Source of the DNA: Caulobacter flavus | GTDB lineage: Bacteria; Pseudomonadota; Alphaproteobacteria; Caulobacterales; Caulobacteraceae | Direction of reading: 5' to 3' | Assembly: GCF_003722335.1 (NCBI RefSeq) | Contig: NZ_CP026100.1 | Coordinates: 5,244,001-5,308,000, forward strand | DNA length: 64,000 nt | Part shown: positions 42,091 to 56,699 of the stretch, in pieces | Position numbering within the stretch: the stretch's first letter is position 1 | Layout: every line of letters starts with the position of its first letter | The notes under the pieces: generated by a model | Told to the model about the DNA's origin: nothing | The model's input: only the letters and a program-made list of their open reading frames with translations | The model's database searches: none | Program-made: the position numbers and the translations under genes

Positions 42091-42915
42091 ATGGCCAGAC
42101 TCTCGGCCTTGATCTGCGTACACAACGAGGAAGCCCGACTGGCCGAATGCCTGTCGCGCCTGGCTTTCGTCGACGAACTGGTGGTGGTTCTGGACCGCTG
42201 CACCGACGGTTCGGCGGCGATCGCCAAGCATTTCGGCGCCGTAACGGTCGAAGGCGCCTTCCCGCTGGAAGGCCCGCGTCGCGCTGCGGGCGCGGCCGCG
42301 GCCACCGGCGACTGGATCCTGGAGATCGACGCCGACGAATATGTCAGCCCCCAGCTCGCCGCCGAGGTGCGCGACGCCGTCGAGGCCGGCCAGGGCGACT
42401 GGCGGCAGATCCCCGTCGACAACTACATCGGCGCCCGGCTGGTGAAGTACGGCTGGGGCGGCTCGTTCGGCACCACCTCGGTGGCCCGCCTCTTTCGTCG
42501 CGGCGTCAAGAGCTGGGGAACCCAACGCGTCCACCCGTCGGTGAAGTTCGTCGGCGAAGCCGGGCCTTCGTTGCGCGCCCCGATCCGCCACGAGGTTGAC
42601 GACAACATCTCCGACATGCTGCGCCGCCTCGACCGCTACACCGAGCTGCGCGCGCGGGATCTGGCCGAGAACGGCGAGTGGCCGGGCCTGGGCCGCAACG
42701 CCTTCCGCGGCGTGCGGCGCTTCTACAAGTGCTACGTCTCCCGCCAGGGCTGGCGCGAAGGCGGCTGGGGCTTCCTGATCGCCCTGATGGCGGCGATCTA
42801 TCCGCTGCTGTCGGTCCTGCGCATGCAGCTGGAAGTGCGCGGATCGGCCTCGATGGCCCAGGACCCGACGGCGGTCTGCGCCGAGGCCGTGGCCTCGACC
42901 TCACCGCTGGCCTGA
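42091..42915 (+). CDS. Family 2 glycosyltransferase (WaaE/KdtX-like)
   Basis: 274 residues from ATG 42091, with GGGGGAAACG in front. GT-A fold features: MARLSALICVHNEEARLAEC, VDELVVVLDRCTDGSAAIA, acidic ILEIDADEYVSPQLAAEV and RLVKYGWGGSFGTTSVARLF. The domain pattern is that of WaaE/KdtX-type transferases acting on lipopolysaccharide core or capsule. A hydrophobic segment near residue 225-245 (WGFLIALMAAIYPLLSVLRM) suggests membrane attachment. The stop overlaps the next start (TGATG), so this enzyme and the following deacetylase-like protein are coupled and probably modify the same glycan. Confidence 0.88.
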   Translation: MARLSALICVHNEEARLAECLSRLAFVDELVVVLDRCTDGSAAIAKHFGAVTVEGAFPLEGPRRAAGAAAATGDWILEIDADEYVSPQLAAEVRDAVEAGQGDWRQIPVDNYIGARLVKYGWGGSFGTTSVARLFRRGVKSWGTQRVHPSVKFVGEAGPSLRAPIRHEVDDNISDMLRRLDRYTELRARDLAENGEWPGLGRNAFRGVRRFYKCYVSRQGWREGGWGFLIALMAAIYPLLSVLRMQLEVRGSASMAQDPTAVCAEAVASTSPLA

Positions 42916-43670
42916 TGGTTCAGACGCTTCTGCTGTCCTGGGAGCTGGCGCGCTGGCGCGCCGCCGGCCGTCGCGCCCGCCTGTGGTGGCGCGACGACGA
43001 CGCCCGCGCGCCGGGCCCGGCCCTGGAACGCCTGCTGGCTCATGCCCTGGCCTTCGATGCGCCCCTGACCCTGGCGGTCATTCCGGACAGCGACCGCGCC
43101 GACCTCGCGAAACGCCTGGCCAGCGTGCGCGGCGTGCGGGTCGTGCAGCACGGCGCCGACCATGTGGACCGCAGCGCCGGCGGCGGGGCCTTCGAGTTTC
43201 CGCCCGAACATACCGCCGAACAGATCGCCGCGGCCCTGCGCGAAGGGTGGACGAGGCTTGCTCCCCTGCCCGGCGCGCTGAAGCTGTTCACCCCGCCCTG
43301 GAACGCCATCCATCCGCGCCTGACCGACGCCCTGGCCAGCGAGCGCTATGTCGGCTGGAGCGCCTGGGCCCAGGTCGCGCCCAAGGCGACGCCTCCCAGG
43401 GTCGACACCCATCTGGACCTGCTGCGCTGGAACCCCACGCCGCGCTTCCGGGGCGCGGGCCGCCTGGCCTCGCAGCTGCGGCGGCAACTGGCCAGACGCC
43501 GCAAGGCCGGAACCTGGGACGCGCCGATCGGCCTCCTCACGCACCACCTCGACCACGACGAAGCCGCCTGGAGATGGTTGGCCGGCTTGATGCGCACGGT
43601 TCGCCATCACCCCGTCCTGACGTGGAGCGACCTCGCCGACCTGCTGCCGGAAGCCCGTCGAGCGACATAG
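42915..43670 (+). CDS. Polysaccharide deacetylase-like protein
   Basis: 251 residues. The N terminus has ARLWWRDDDARAPGPALERL, like the acidic metal-binding motif of NodB-type deacetylases, then LTLAVIPDS, VRVVQHGADHVDRS, LFTPPWNAIHPRL and IGLLTHHLDHDEAAWRWLAG. This order is found in a short branch of the polysaccharide deacetylase family. Members remove N-acetyl groups from envelope sugars. No signal peptide is present, so action on a cytoplasmic lipid-linked glycan is plausible, matching the cytosolic glycosyltransferase encoded before it. The start overlaps the upstream stop. Confidence 0.82.
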   Translation: MVQTLLLSWELARWRAAGRRARLWWRDDDARAPGPALERLLAHALAFDAPLTLAVIPDSDRADLAKRLASVRGVRVVQHGADHVDRSAGGGAFEFPPEHTAEQIAAALREGWTRLAPLPGALKLFTPPWNAIHPRLTDALASERYVGWSAWAQVAPKATPPRVDTHLDLLRWNPTPRFRGAGRLASQLRRQLARRRKAGTWDAPIGLLTHHLDHDEAAWRWLAGLMRTVRHHPVLTWSDLADLLPEARRAT

Positions 43671-43672
43671 AT

Positions 43673-43711
43673 TTTACGAACGTCATTTTATCTGTTTACG
43701 AGCGTCATTTT
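43673..43711 (+). promoter_or_regulatory. Tandem 17-bp direct repeats before the TonB gene
   Basis: TTTACGAACGTCATTTT (43673-43689) and TTTACGAGCGTCATTTT (43695-43711) differ at one base. They are 22 bases apart start to start, about two helical turns, so a regulator could occupy both sites on one face. They end 54 bases before the tonB ATG. Confidence 0.55.
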
Positions 43712-43765
43712 CCGTGACAGCGTGAAGACGTCGACACCGATCGACGCCGCTTCACGGAGGTCGCC

Positions 43766-44494
43766 ATGATCGCCCAACCCGCCGACTTCAACCCGCGCAT
43801 CGCCGGCCTGGACCGCGACGAGAAGCGCAAGCTCTCCAAGGGCCTGGTGTTCGCCCTGGCGATCTCCGGCGCGGCCCATGTGGCGGTCCTGGCCTATGTG
43901 GCGGTGCAGAAGTACGGCGGTCTGCCCGAGCGGGTGGAGCCCACGCCGACCCTGATCGCGCCGCTGTGGACGCCTCCCAAGCCGCCGCCGCCTCCCCCGC
44001 CGCAGAAGGCGGAACTGACGCCGCCCAAGCCTTCGAACCCCTTGCCGGTGCGCCAGCCGGTTCCGACCACGCAGACCCAGACCGAACCCCTGGTGACGCC
44101 GATCCCCAAGGATCCCGGTCCGTTCAAGCCGAGCGAGCCCGTGACCCTGACCGACACGCCGCCGGCCCCGCCCTCGCCTCCGGCCCCATCACCCCGGGTC
44201 ATCACCCGGGCGAGCTGGCTGAAGATGCCCAGCGCCGACGACATGTCGCGCTACTATCCCGAAAGCGCCCAGCGACGCGGGGTTTCGGGCGGGGCGACGC
44301 TGAACTGCGCGGTCACGGCCAAGGGCACGGTGCAGAACTGCATGGTGGTCGACGAGAGCCCGGCCAGCGAAGGGTTCGGCAATGCGGCTCTGAAATTGTC
44401 GCGGTTCTTCAAGATGAAGCCGCAACTCGAGAACGGCCAGGCGGTCGACGGCGCGCAGGTTAGGATCCCCATCCGCTTCAACGCCGCCGAATAG
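43766..44494 (+). CDS. TonB-family energy transducer
   Basis: 242 residues. The N terminus is cytosolic and charged (RIAGLDRDEKRKLSKG), followed by one membrane helix (LVFALAISGAAHVAVLAYVA). A Pro-rich spacer (PPKPPPPPPPQKAELTPPKP onward) comes next, and a C-terminal TonB domain (about residues 155-242: MSRYYPESAQRRGVSGGATL, GNAALKLSRFFKMKP). TonB proteins span the periplasm and drive TonB-dependent receptors with ExbBD. ExbB and ExbD are not in this window. ATG 43766 is preceded by GGAGG. The upstream tandem repeat suggests regulated expression. Confidence 0.9.
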   Translation: MIAQPADFNPRIAGLDRDEKRKLSKGLVFALAISGAAHVAVLAYVAVQKYGGLPERVEPTPTLIAPLWTPPKPPPPPPPQKAELTPPKPSNPLPVRQPVPTTQTQTEPLVTPIPKDPGPFKPSEPVTLTDTPPAPPSPPAPSPRVITRASWLKMPSADDMSRYYPESAQRRGVSGGATLNCAVTAKGTVQNCMVVDESPASEGFGNAALKLSRFFKMKPQLENGQAVDGAQVRIPIRFNAAE

Positions 44495-44500
44495 GAGCAT

Positions 44501-44613
44501 GGCGGCCGAAAGTGTTCGCTGTTTCGGCCGCCGCGTTCCGAACGCCAAGCTGGAGTCGAGGTGGACTCCAGTGGTCGCCGGCGCCCGCTCCCTGCGTATC
44601 TTGGGAGCGGGCG
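44501..44613. repeat. Three consecutive perfect hairpins between convergent genes
   Basis: Hairpin 1: GGCGGCCGAAA / TTTCGGCCGCC (44501-44532). Hairpin 2: CTGGAGTC-GAGGTG-GACTCCAG (44550-44571). Hairpin 3: CGCCCGCTCCC / GGGAGCGGGCG (44582-44613), followed on the plus strand by TCGGGGTTTT. The last is a plausible terminator for tonB. Stems of 11, 8 and 11 bp occupy most of the 128-base gap. Confidence 0.65.
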
Positions 44614-44622
44614 TCGGGGTTT

Positions 44623-45786
44623 TCAGTAGCTCTTGGGCAAGCCCAGCACGCGCTCGGCGATGAAGTTGAGGATCATCTCGCGGCTGACCGGCGCGATGCG
44701 GGCGATCATCGCCTCGCGGAAATAGCGCTCGACGTCGTATTCCTTGGCGTAGCCCATTCCGCCGTGGGCCAAGACCGAGGCCTCGCAGGCCGTGAAGCCG
44801 GCTTCGGCGCCCAGGTACTTCGCCGCATTGGCCTCGGCCCCGCATTCCTTGCCGGCGTCGTAGAGGGCGGCGGCCTTGAAGGCCATCAGGTTGGCCGCTT
44901 CCAGTTCCGCCCACGACTTGGCCAACGGATGGGCCACGCCCTGGTTCTGGCCGATCGGGCGTCCGAACACCACGCGCTCCTTGGCGTAGGTCGAGGCCTT
45001 GGCCAGCGCCGCGCGGCCCAGGCCGATGGCCTCCACCGCGAACAGCACCCGTTCGGGGTTCAGGCCGTGCAGCAGGTACTGGAAGCCCTTGCCCTCCTCG
45101 CCCACCAGGTCCTCCTGGGGCACGAACAGGTCCTCGATGAAGAGCATGTTACACTCGACGGCCTTGCGGCCCATCTTCGGGATCGGCTTGGCCTCGATCT
45201 GCTCGCGGTCGGTATAGAACAGCGACAGCCCGCCGGTCGGCTTGGCGCACTGGTCCTTCGGCGTGGTGCGAGCGATGATCAGGATCTTGTTGGCCCGCTG
45301 GGCGCCGGTCGTCCAGATCTTGCGGCCGTTCAGGCGATAGCCGCCGTCGACCTTCTCGGCCCGGGTCTCCAGGCTGGAGGTGTCGAGGCCCGAATTGGGC
45401 TCGGTGACGGCGAAGCACATCTTGTCCTCGCCGGAGATGATGCGCGGCAGCAGGCGCTCGCGCTGTGCGTCGGTCCCGAACTTCACCAGCGGCATGGGGC
45501 CGAAGATGTTGAGGTGGATGGCCGAGGCCCCGGAGAAACCCGCGCCCGACTGGGCCACGGTCTGCATCATCACGGCGGCCTCGGTCAGGCCAAGGCCCGC
45601 CCCGCCGACGCTCTCAGGCATGGCCACGCCCAGCCAGCCGCCTTCGGCTATGGCGGCGACGAATTCCTCGGGGAAGTTTCCGGTCTCGTCGGTCCGACGC
45701 CAGTACTCGTCGTCGAAGGCGGCGCACACCTTGGCCACGCCTTCGCGGATCGCTTCCTGCTCGTCGGTCAGCCAGAAACCGGCCAT
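44623..45786 (-). CDS. Acyl-CoA dehydrogenase family flavoprotein
   Basis: 387 residues, the normal length. The N-terminal helical domain starts AGFWLTDEQEAIREGVAKVC. The middle beta domain has MCFAVTEPNSGLDTSSLETR and WTTGAQRANKILIIAR. The C-terminal helical domain has ERVVFGRPIGQNQGVAHPLA and HGGMGYAKEYDVERYFREAM. These enzymes oxidise acyl-CoAs with FAD and pass electrons to ETF. Chain-length or branched-chain specificity cannot be told. The neighbouring minus-strand gene is a ThiO-like oxidase 33 bases upstream; a shared transcript is possible. Confidence 0.92.
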   Translation of the reverse strand: MAGFWLTDEQEAIREGVAKVCAAFDDEYWRRTDETGNFPEEFVAAIAEGGWLGVAMPESVGGAGLGLTEAAVMMQTVAQSGAGFSGASAIHLNIFGPMPLVKFGTDAQRERLLPRIISGEDKMCFAVTEPNSGLDTSSLETRAEKVDGGYRLNGRKIWTTGAQRANKILIIARTTPKDQCAKPTGGLSLFYTDREQIEAKPIPKMGRKAVECNMLFIEDLFVPQEDLVGEEGKGFQYLLHGLNPERVLFAVEAIGLGRAALAKASTYAKERVVFGRPIGQNQGVAHPLAKSWAELEAANLMAFKAAALYDAGKECGAEANAAKYLGAEAGFTACEASVLAHGGMGYAKEYDVERYFREAMIARIAPVSREMILNFIAERVLGLPKSY

Positions 45787-45819
45787 GTCGTCCCTTCCCT
45801 GCGCTCTGTCGTTCTTTAT

Positions 45820-46833
45820 CTAACCCTCGAAACGTTGCGGATCGAAGGCGGCCGCGTCCTCTCCGGGATCGGCGTCCGTCAGATACGCCGCGACCATGCC
45901 GGCCACAAGCGGAGCGAGCAGCCAGCCGTTGCGCCGCGCGCCAGCCGCCAGGATCACGCCCGGAACGCGGCTCGGCCCGACCAGCGGCAGGCCGTCGGCG
46001 GTGGAAGCCCGCACTCCGACCTCGATCTCGGCGACCGCTCCGGCCAGTTCCGGCCGCAGGCGCTCGGCGGCGACGCGAAGCGGCTCGACCACGGTCGCGT
46101 CCGGCTCGCGGTCGTCGCGCCCCGTCTCCATCGTCGCGCCGACGGCCGGGCGGGGCCCGGGCGCGATGTAGACGCCCTTGCCACGCAGCACCGCCCCCCC
46201 GGCCATCGGCGTCGTCAGTCGCAGGATCTGCCCCTTGATCGGCGTCAGCGCGGCCAGTTCGGGCGCCAGCCCTCGCCCGCCGCCGCCCGTGGCCACGACC
46301 AGGGCGTCGAAGGCCGCGACCTCGCCGTCGTCCAGGGTCGCGCGGCCCTCGGAGAACTTGCTCACGCCCCGGGCGTCGAACACCGCGCCGGCGGCGATCG
46401 CCGCCTCGCGCAGGGTCGCCAGCGCCTGGCGGGCGTCGAGCCGCCAGTCCTCGTCGCTGAACAGGCCCGTCGACGTGCGCGAGAACTCGGCGCCCGCCTC
46501 GACCAGAGCCGCCTCGACTTCCGCCAGGAAGGCCTCGTCGCCCTCGATGGCGAGACCGCCGCGATCGATCGCGACGCCGAGATCGGCGGCGAAGGTCGTC
46601 CAGCGCTCGCGCGCCCGGCGCAGCACCGGCAGGTGACCGCGCGAGACCTTGTCGAACACCGCCTCGGCGACCGGCGCCAGCATGCCCGCGGCAACGCCCG
46701 AGGCGTTCTCGCCGGGCGGCGCGGGGTCGAACACCGTCACCACGAATCCGAATCGCGAGAGAATCAGCGCCGTCGCCGAGCCGAAAGCGCCGGCTCCGGC
46801 GACCGCGACGCGCGCGCCTGACTGCAAAATCAT
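45820..46833 (-). CDS. FAD-dependent glycine/D-amino-acid oxidase (ThiO-like)
   Basis: 337 residues from ATG 46833 (MILQSGARVAVAGAGAFGSA); an extension of 23 codons is less likely. The dinucleotide motif GAGAFGSATALILSRFG binds FAD, and GASSEN-like NASGVAAGMLAPVAEA follows. The second domain has LVVATGGGGRGLAPELA and LIKGQI-like TPIKGQILRLT. The C-terminal motif is VILAAGARRNGWLLAPLVAG. This pattern is that of ThiO-type glycine oxidases and DadA-like D-amino-acid oxidases. Thiamine genes are not nearby, so a thiamine role is only possible. Gene end and start are close to acd and a divergent XRE regulator. Confidence 0.8.
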   Translation of the reverse strand: MILQSGARVAVAGAGAFGSATALILSRFGFVVTVFDPAPPGENASGVAAGMLAPVAEAVFDKVSRGHLPVLRRARERWTTFAADLGVAIDRGGLAIEGDEAFLAEVEAALVEAGAEFSRTSTGLFSDEDWRLDARQALATLREAAIAAGAVFDARGVSKFSEGRATLDDGEVAAFDALVVATGGGGRGLAPELAALTPIKGQILRLTTPMAGGAVLRGKGVYIAPGPRPAVGATMETGRDDREPDATVVEPLRVAAERLRPELAGAVAEIEVGVRASTADGLPLVGPSRVPGVILAAGARRNGWLLAPLVAGMVAAYLTDADPGEDAAAFDPQRFEG

Positions 46834-47042
46834 GGGCGGCAGACACCGCTCGGCGGCCCAAAGGTCAAGCCCGAATGCCTTTCTGTCGACGGACCGACGC
46901 AAGGTTGCGGCATTTGTGTCGTGTTCGCGACATGCGACGTCGAGGCAAGGTGACGGAATACGATCAGCGGTCTATTCTCGACCATAAACAACCGCGCCAC
47001 GTGCACCGCTACGGTCCGACCGGAGCCGAGGACGAGATCATC

Positions 47043-47450
47043 ATGACCCAGAAGCCCACCGCCGAAGTCGCTCACCCCGTCGACATCTATGTCGGCGCCC
47101 GCATGCGGATTCGGCGCAAGGTGCTCGGCTTGAGCCAGACGCAGCTCGCCGACGCCCTGGGCATCACCTTCCAGCAGATCCAGAAGTACGAGCGCGGCGC
47201 CAATCGCATCAGCGCCAGCAAGCTCTACGACGCGGCCCGCCTGCTGCAGTCGCCGGTGTCGTACTTCTTCGACGGCCTGGAAGAGACCGACAACGGCGAG
47301 GACGACGGCGTCGCCCAGCGCATGACCCAGTTCGTGGCCACGCCCGAAGGCCTGGAACTGGCCGACCTGTTCCCCCGCCTCAACGACCGTCGCCTGCGCC
47401 GGCGCGTAGTCGACCTGGTCAAGGCGATGGTGGACGACGAGCCCGCCTGA
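47043..47450 (+). CDS. XRE-family helix-turn-helix transcriptional regulator
   Basis: 135 residues from ATG 47043; the longer open frame upstream is unlikely. The Cro/C1-type HTH is RMRIRRKVLGLSQTQLADAL then GITFQQIQKYERGANRISAS at residues about 20-75. A short C-terminal segment follows (LQSPVSYFFDGLEETDNGED and a Leu/Arg-rich end), a layout found in small chromosomal regulators widespread in alphaproteobacteria. It is probably a dimeric repressor or activator; targets are unknown. It diverges from the ThiO-like gene 210 bases away. A terminator follows. Confidence 0.9.
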   Translation: MTQKPTAEVAHPVDIYVGARMRIRRKVLGLSQTQLADALGITFQQIQKYERGANRISASKLYDAARLLQSPVSYFFDGLEETDNGEDDGVAQRMTQFVATPEGLELADLFPRLNDRRLRRRVVDLVKAMVDDEPA

Positions 47451-47484
47451 GGCCGGCTCCAACCTCTTCTTCGAACGCCCGATC

Positions 47485-47519
47485 ACGCGCCTCTTCCACC
47501 GGAAGGGGCGCGTTTTCGT
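47485..47519 (+). terminator. Rho-independent terminator of the XRE gene
   Basis: ACGCGCCTCTTCC and GGAAGGGGCGCGTT form a long stem with a small loop and one internal mismatch, followed by TTCGTT. It ends the XRE transcript, 35 bases after the stop. Confidence 0.65.
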
Positions 47520-47630
47520 TGGCGCCTGCGATCTCTGCTTCAATAGGCCGCAGCGCGCGGATACCGGCGTTCAGTAGATGTGAAGGCGTATCGGGTCACC
47601 CTATCGACCTGAGATAGCGGCGCTCTGAAC

Positions 47631-50789
<3,159 letters not shown>

Positions 50790-50876
50790 TTTCGTCGCAA
50801 TCGGCTCACAAACCGAAATACAGCCGCGACGCTGTCGCGCTATGGTGGAGGCTGGTCCGATCAGGAGGCCTTCGAC

Positions 50877-51290
50877 ATGCACCGTACCGCCCTCATCGCC
50901 TTCGGCCTCGCCGCTGCCCTCGCCTCGCCGGTCCTGGCCGAAACCCCGGCCCCGAAGGCCAAGACCAGCACCGCCGACCGCTGCTTCTTCGCCGACCAGA
51001 TCCGCGGCTACCAGGTCGTCGACGACCGCACGCTGAACGTCGACCTGGGCCGCAAGGAAGGCTTTCAGCTGACCCTGCTGAACACGCCCTTCGACCTCGA
51101 CGTCTCCACCCGCATCGGCATCAAGTCGCGCGGCGGCTCGTGGATCTGCTCGCCGCTCGACGCTTCGGTCGTCGTGCCCGAGGTCACCGGCTCGTCGCGC
51201 AGCTATCGGGTCCAGACGATGCGCAAGCTGACCGCCGAGGAGTACGCCGCCGCCTGGCCCGGCGTGAAGGCCAAGAAGCCCAAGTCGTAG
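50877..51290 (+). CDS. DUF6491-type exported protein
   Basis: 137 residues with signal peptide (MHRTALIAFGLAAALASPVL, cleavage after LAE or earlier). The mature part has the short conserved pattern RCFFADQIRGYQVVDDRTLN, VDLGRKEGFQLTLLNTPFDL and a second cysteine in GGSWICSPLDASVVV. This agrees with DUF6491, an uncharacterised exported family common in Caulobacterales and Sphingomonadales. The two cysteines may form a disulfide. It lies between a hybrid kinase and dctA, with about 90-110 base gaps each side, and may be a single-gene unit. Confidence 0.7.
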   Translation: MHRTALIAFGLAAALASPVLAETPAPKAKTSTADRCFFADQIRGYQVVDDRTLNVDLGRKEGFQLTLLNTPFDLDVSTRIGIKSRGGSWICSPLDASVVVPEVTGSSRSYRVQTMRKLTAEEYAAAWPGVKAKKPKS

Positions 51291-51401
51291 CGCCCGTCCA
51301 GCCACGCCCTGAAAACGCTTGCCCCGCATCGCGAGGCGGCGAAATCTGGAGCGTGGCCGCAATGACGTCGGGATCGACGGCGACGGCCGGGAGGCCGCCC
51401 G

Positions 51402-52745
51402 ATGATCCCGCAGACGACCGCCGCCGGTGGAGCGCCGCCTCGCCAGGGGCCGTGGTACACGCATCTTTACGTGCAGGTGCTGGTCGCGATCGTGGCCGGG
51501 GCCCTGATCGGCCACTTCTGGCCCAGGTTCGGGGCCGACCTGAAGCCGCTGGGCGACGCCTTCATCAAGCTGGTGAAGATGGTCATCGCCCCGGTGATCT
51601 TCCTGACCGTCGTCACCGGCATCGCCGGCATGCGAGACCTGGGGCGCTTTGGCCGCGTGGCGCTGAAGGCCTTCGCCTACTTCCTCACCTTCTCGACGCT
51701 GGCTTTGATCGTCGGCCTGATCGTCGCCAACGTCGTCCAGCCGGGCGCGGGCATGAACGTCGACCCGGCCAGCCTGCACAGCGACAAGATCGCCGACTAT
51801 GCGGCGAAAGCCCACGAGACGACGATCGTCGGCTTCCTGCTGCACATCATCCCCACCACCGTGGCCGGAGCCTTCGCCGAGGGCGAGATCCTGCAGGTGC
51901 TGTTCTTCTCGGTGACCTTCGGCATCGCCCTGGCCCTGGTCGGCGACCGTGGCCAGCCGGTGATCGACCTCTTGGAAGCCACGGCCCACGCCTTCTTCAA
52001 GCTGGTGGCCATCCTGATGAAGGCCGCCCCGGTCGGCGCCTTCGGGGCCTTCGCCTTCACCATCGGCAAGTACGGCATCGGCTCGGTGATCAACCTGGCC
52101 GCCCTGGTGGGGACCTTCTACGCCACCTCGGCGATCTTCGTGCTGGTGGTGCTGGGGGCGGTGGCCCGCTTCAACGGCTTCTCGATCCTCAAGCTGCTGC
52201 GCTACCTGAAAAGCGAGTTGCTGCTGGTGCTGGGCACCAGCTCGTCGGAATCGGCCCTGCCCAGCCTGATGGAGAAGATGGAGAAGGCCGGCTGCGCCAA
52301 GCCGGTCGTGGGCCTGGTCGTGCCGCTGGGCTATTCGTTCAATCTGGACGGCACCAACATCTACATGACCCTGGCGGCGCTGTTCATCGCCCAGGCCACC
52401 GGCGTGCATCTGTCGCTGGGCGACCAGCTGGCCCTGCTGGGCGTGGCCATGCTGTCGTCCAAGGGCGCGGCCGGCGTCACCGGCGCGGGCTTCATCACCC
52501 TGGCCGCCACCCTCTCGGTCGTGCCCAGCGTCCCCGTCGCCGGCATGGCCCTGATCCTCGGCGTCGACCGCTTCATGAGCGAGTGCCGCTCGCTCACCAA
52601 CTTCATCGGCAACGCGGTGGCCACCGTCGTCGTCGCACGATGGGACAAGGCCCTGGATCGCGACGCCCTGGATGCGGCCCTGAACGACCGCTCGCCCCCG
52701 CCAGCCGCGCCGACCACCGATCCGGCGCTGCAGGACACGGACTGA
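51402..52745 (+). CDS. dctA: C4-dicarboxylate transporter, DAACS family
   Basis: 447 residues with the hairpin-rich membrane topology of glutamate/dicarboxylate carriers. Motifs: WYTHLYVQVLVAIVAGALIG, VKMVIAPVIFLTVVTGIAGM, the serine-rich LLVLGTSSSESALPSLMEKM, LVVPLGYSFNLDGTNIYMTL and MLSSKGAAGVTGAGFITLAA. The last regions bind the substrate and cations. DctA brings succinate, fumarate, malate or related acids into the cell with protons or sodium. No dctBD regulator pair is adjacent. Palindromic repeats fill the 3' side. Confidence 0.94.
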   Translation: MIPQTTAAGGAPPRQGPWYTHLYVQVLVAIVAGALIGHFWPRFGADLKPLGDAFIKLVKMVIAPVIFLTVVTGIAGMRDLGRFGRVALKAFAYFLTFSTLALIVGLIVANVVQPGAGMNVDPASLHSDKIADYAAKAHETTIVGFLLHIIPTTVAGAFAEGEILQVLFFSVTFGIALALVGDRGQPVIDLLEATAHAFFKLVAILMKAAPVGAFGAFAFTIGKYGIGSVINLAALVGTFYATSAIFVLVVLGAVARFNGFSILKLLRYLKSELLLVLGTSSSESALPSLMEKMEKAGCAKPVVGLVVPLGYSFNLDGTNIYMTLAALFIAQATGVHLSLGDQLALLGVAMLSSKGAAGVTGAGFITLAATLSVVPSVPVAGMALILGVDRFMSECRSLTNFIGNAVATVVVARWDKALDRDALDAALNDRSPPPAAPTTDPALQDTD

Positions 52746-52792
52746 GGGCGGTAAGACGCTCCCTCTGGGTGAGGGATCTCTAGTCAGCAGGA

Positions 52793-52890
52793 TGCTCCCC
52801 CTCTGGGGGAGCTGTCGCGGAGCGACTGAGGGGGGCCGCCGCAGGCGCTGCCCCTCCGGCCCTCTGGGCTGCCTCCCCAGGGGGAGGATC
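52793..52890. repeat. Nested-palindrome intergenic repeats E1, E2
   Basis: E1 (52793-52836, plus): CTCCCCC-TCT-GGGGGAG then CTGTCGCGGAGCGAC then TGAGGGGGG. E2 (52851-52890, minus): CTCCCCCTGGGGAGG then CAGCCCAGAGGGCC then GGAGGGG, with an imperfect second hairpin. E1 is almost the same as the copies at 15213 and 17277. Confidence 0.85.
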
Positions 52891-52898
52891 TTTTGGTT

Positions 52899-53015
52899 CG
52901 CTTCCCTCGCCCTTGTGGCGAGGGCCCACGCCGGCCGCTGCTCAGATCTGGGCAGGCCTCGAAAGGTCTGAGCAGGTTGAACCATGGATCCTCGCCACAA
53001 GGGCGAGGAAGGCGG
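52899..53015 (+). repeat. Dispersed ~117-bp repeat, copy 2
   Basis: Matches 10338-10454 in order and spacing: CGCTTCCCTCGCCCTTGTGG, GGCCGCTGCT, GAAAGGTCTGAGCAGGTTGA and GAGGAAGGCGGT. Both ends fold: CCTCGCC-CTTGT-GGCGAGG on the left and CCTCGCC-ACAAG-GGCGAGG on the right, and the two ends are inverted copies of each other. Confidence 0.75.
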
Positions 53016-53079
53016 TGTTGGGGGGTACGAGGGCGGGAGTCGTAGGAAACCGGCCGCCGCCTCGGAAGCTGAGAACGCC

Positions 53080-53124
53080 GCCCTCCGTCGCCTTCGGCGA
53101 CACCTCCCCCAGAGGGGGAGGATC
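53080..53124 (-). repeat. Nested-palindrome intergenic repeat E3
   Basis: Read on the minus strand: CTCCCCC-TCT-GGGGGAG, then GTGTCGCCGAAGGCGAC, then GGAGGGCGG. It is nearly identical to C1 and lies immediately before the tuf terminator. Confidence 0.85.
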
Positions 53125-53127
53125 AAA

Positions 53128-53161
53128 AGAAAAGGCCCCGGAGGTTTCCCTCCGGGGCCTT
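53128..53161 (-). terminator. Rho-independent terminator of tuf / str operon
   Basis: Perfect 13-bp stem AAGGCCCCGGAGG / CCTCCGGGGCCTT with a 4-base loop. On the minus strand it is followed by TTCTTTTGATCC. It lies 32 bases after the tuf stop. Confidence 0.88.
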
Positions 53162-53192
53162 CGCTTTGTCAGCCGAAGCTAAGAAGCGTCGA

Positions 53193-54383
<1,191 letters not shown>

Positions 54384-54446
54384 CTTCTCAGCTCCAGGAC
54401 CCCAGAGGGGCCTTTATCAAAATAGGTTGAACTTCTGGGGTGGGGC

Positions 54447-54472
54447 GAAAGGGGCTCCTTTGAACCCCTTTC
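54447..54472 (-). promoter_or_regulatory. Hairpin between fusA and tuf
   Basis: GAAAGGGG-CTCCTTTGAA-CCCCTTTC, a perfect 8-bp stem, between fusA and tuf. There is no long T run in the reading direction, so it may reduce read-through, protect the fusA message or mark a processing site. Confidence 0.4.
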
Positions 54473-54506
54473 AATCCGGCGTCTAGGCTTTTCCCGAGGG
54501 AGAAGC

Positions 54507-56585
<2,079 letters not shown>

Positions 56586-56699
56586 AGCGATCGCTCTGCG
56601 AAACGGGGCGGCCCTGACGGACACGACCGGGATTTAAACGTGCGGCGCGGGCGGTTTATCGCAAACCGCCCGCGCCTGAAAGAGTGCTGGTAAGAAAGC

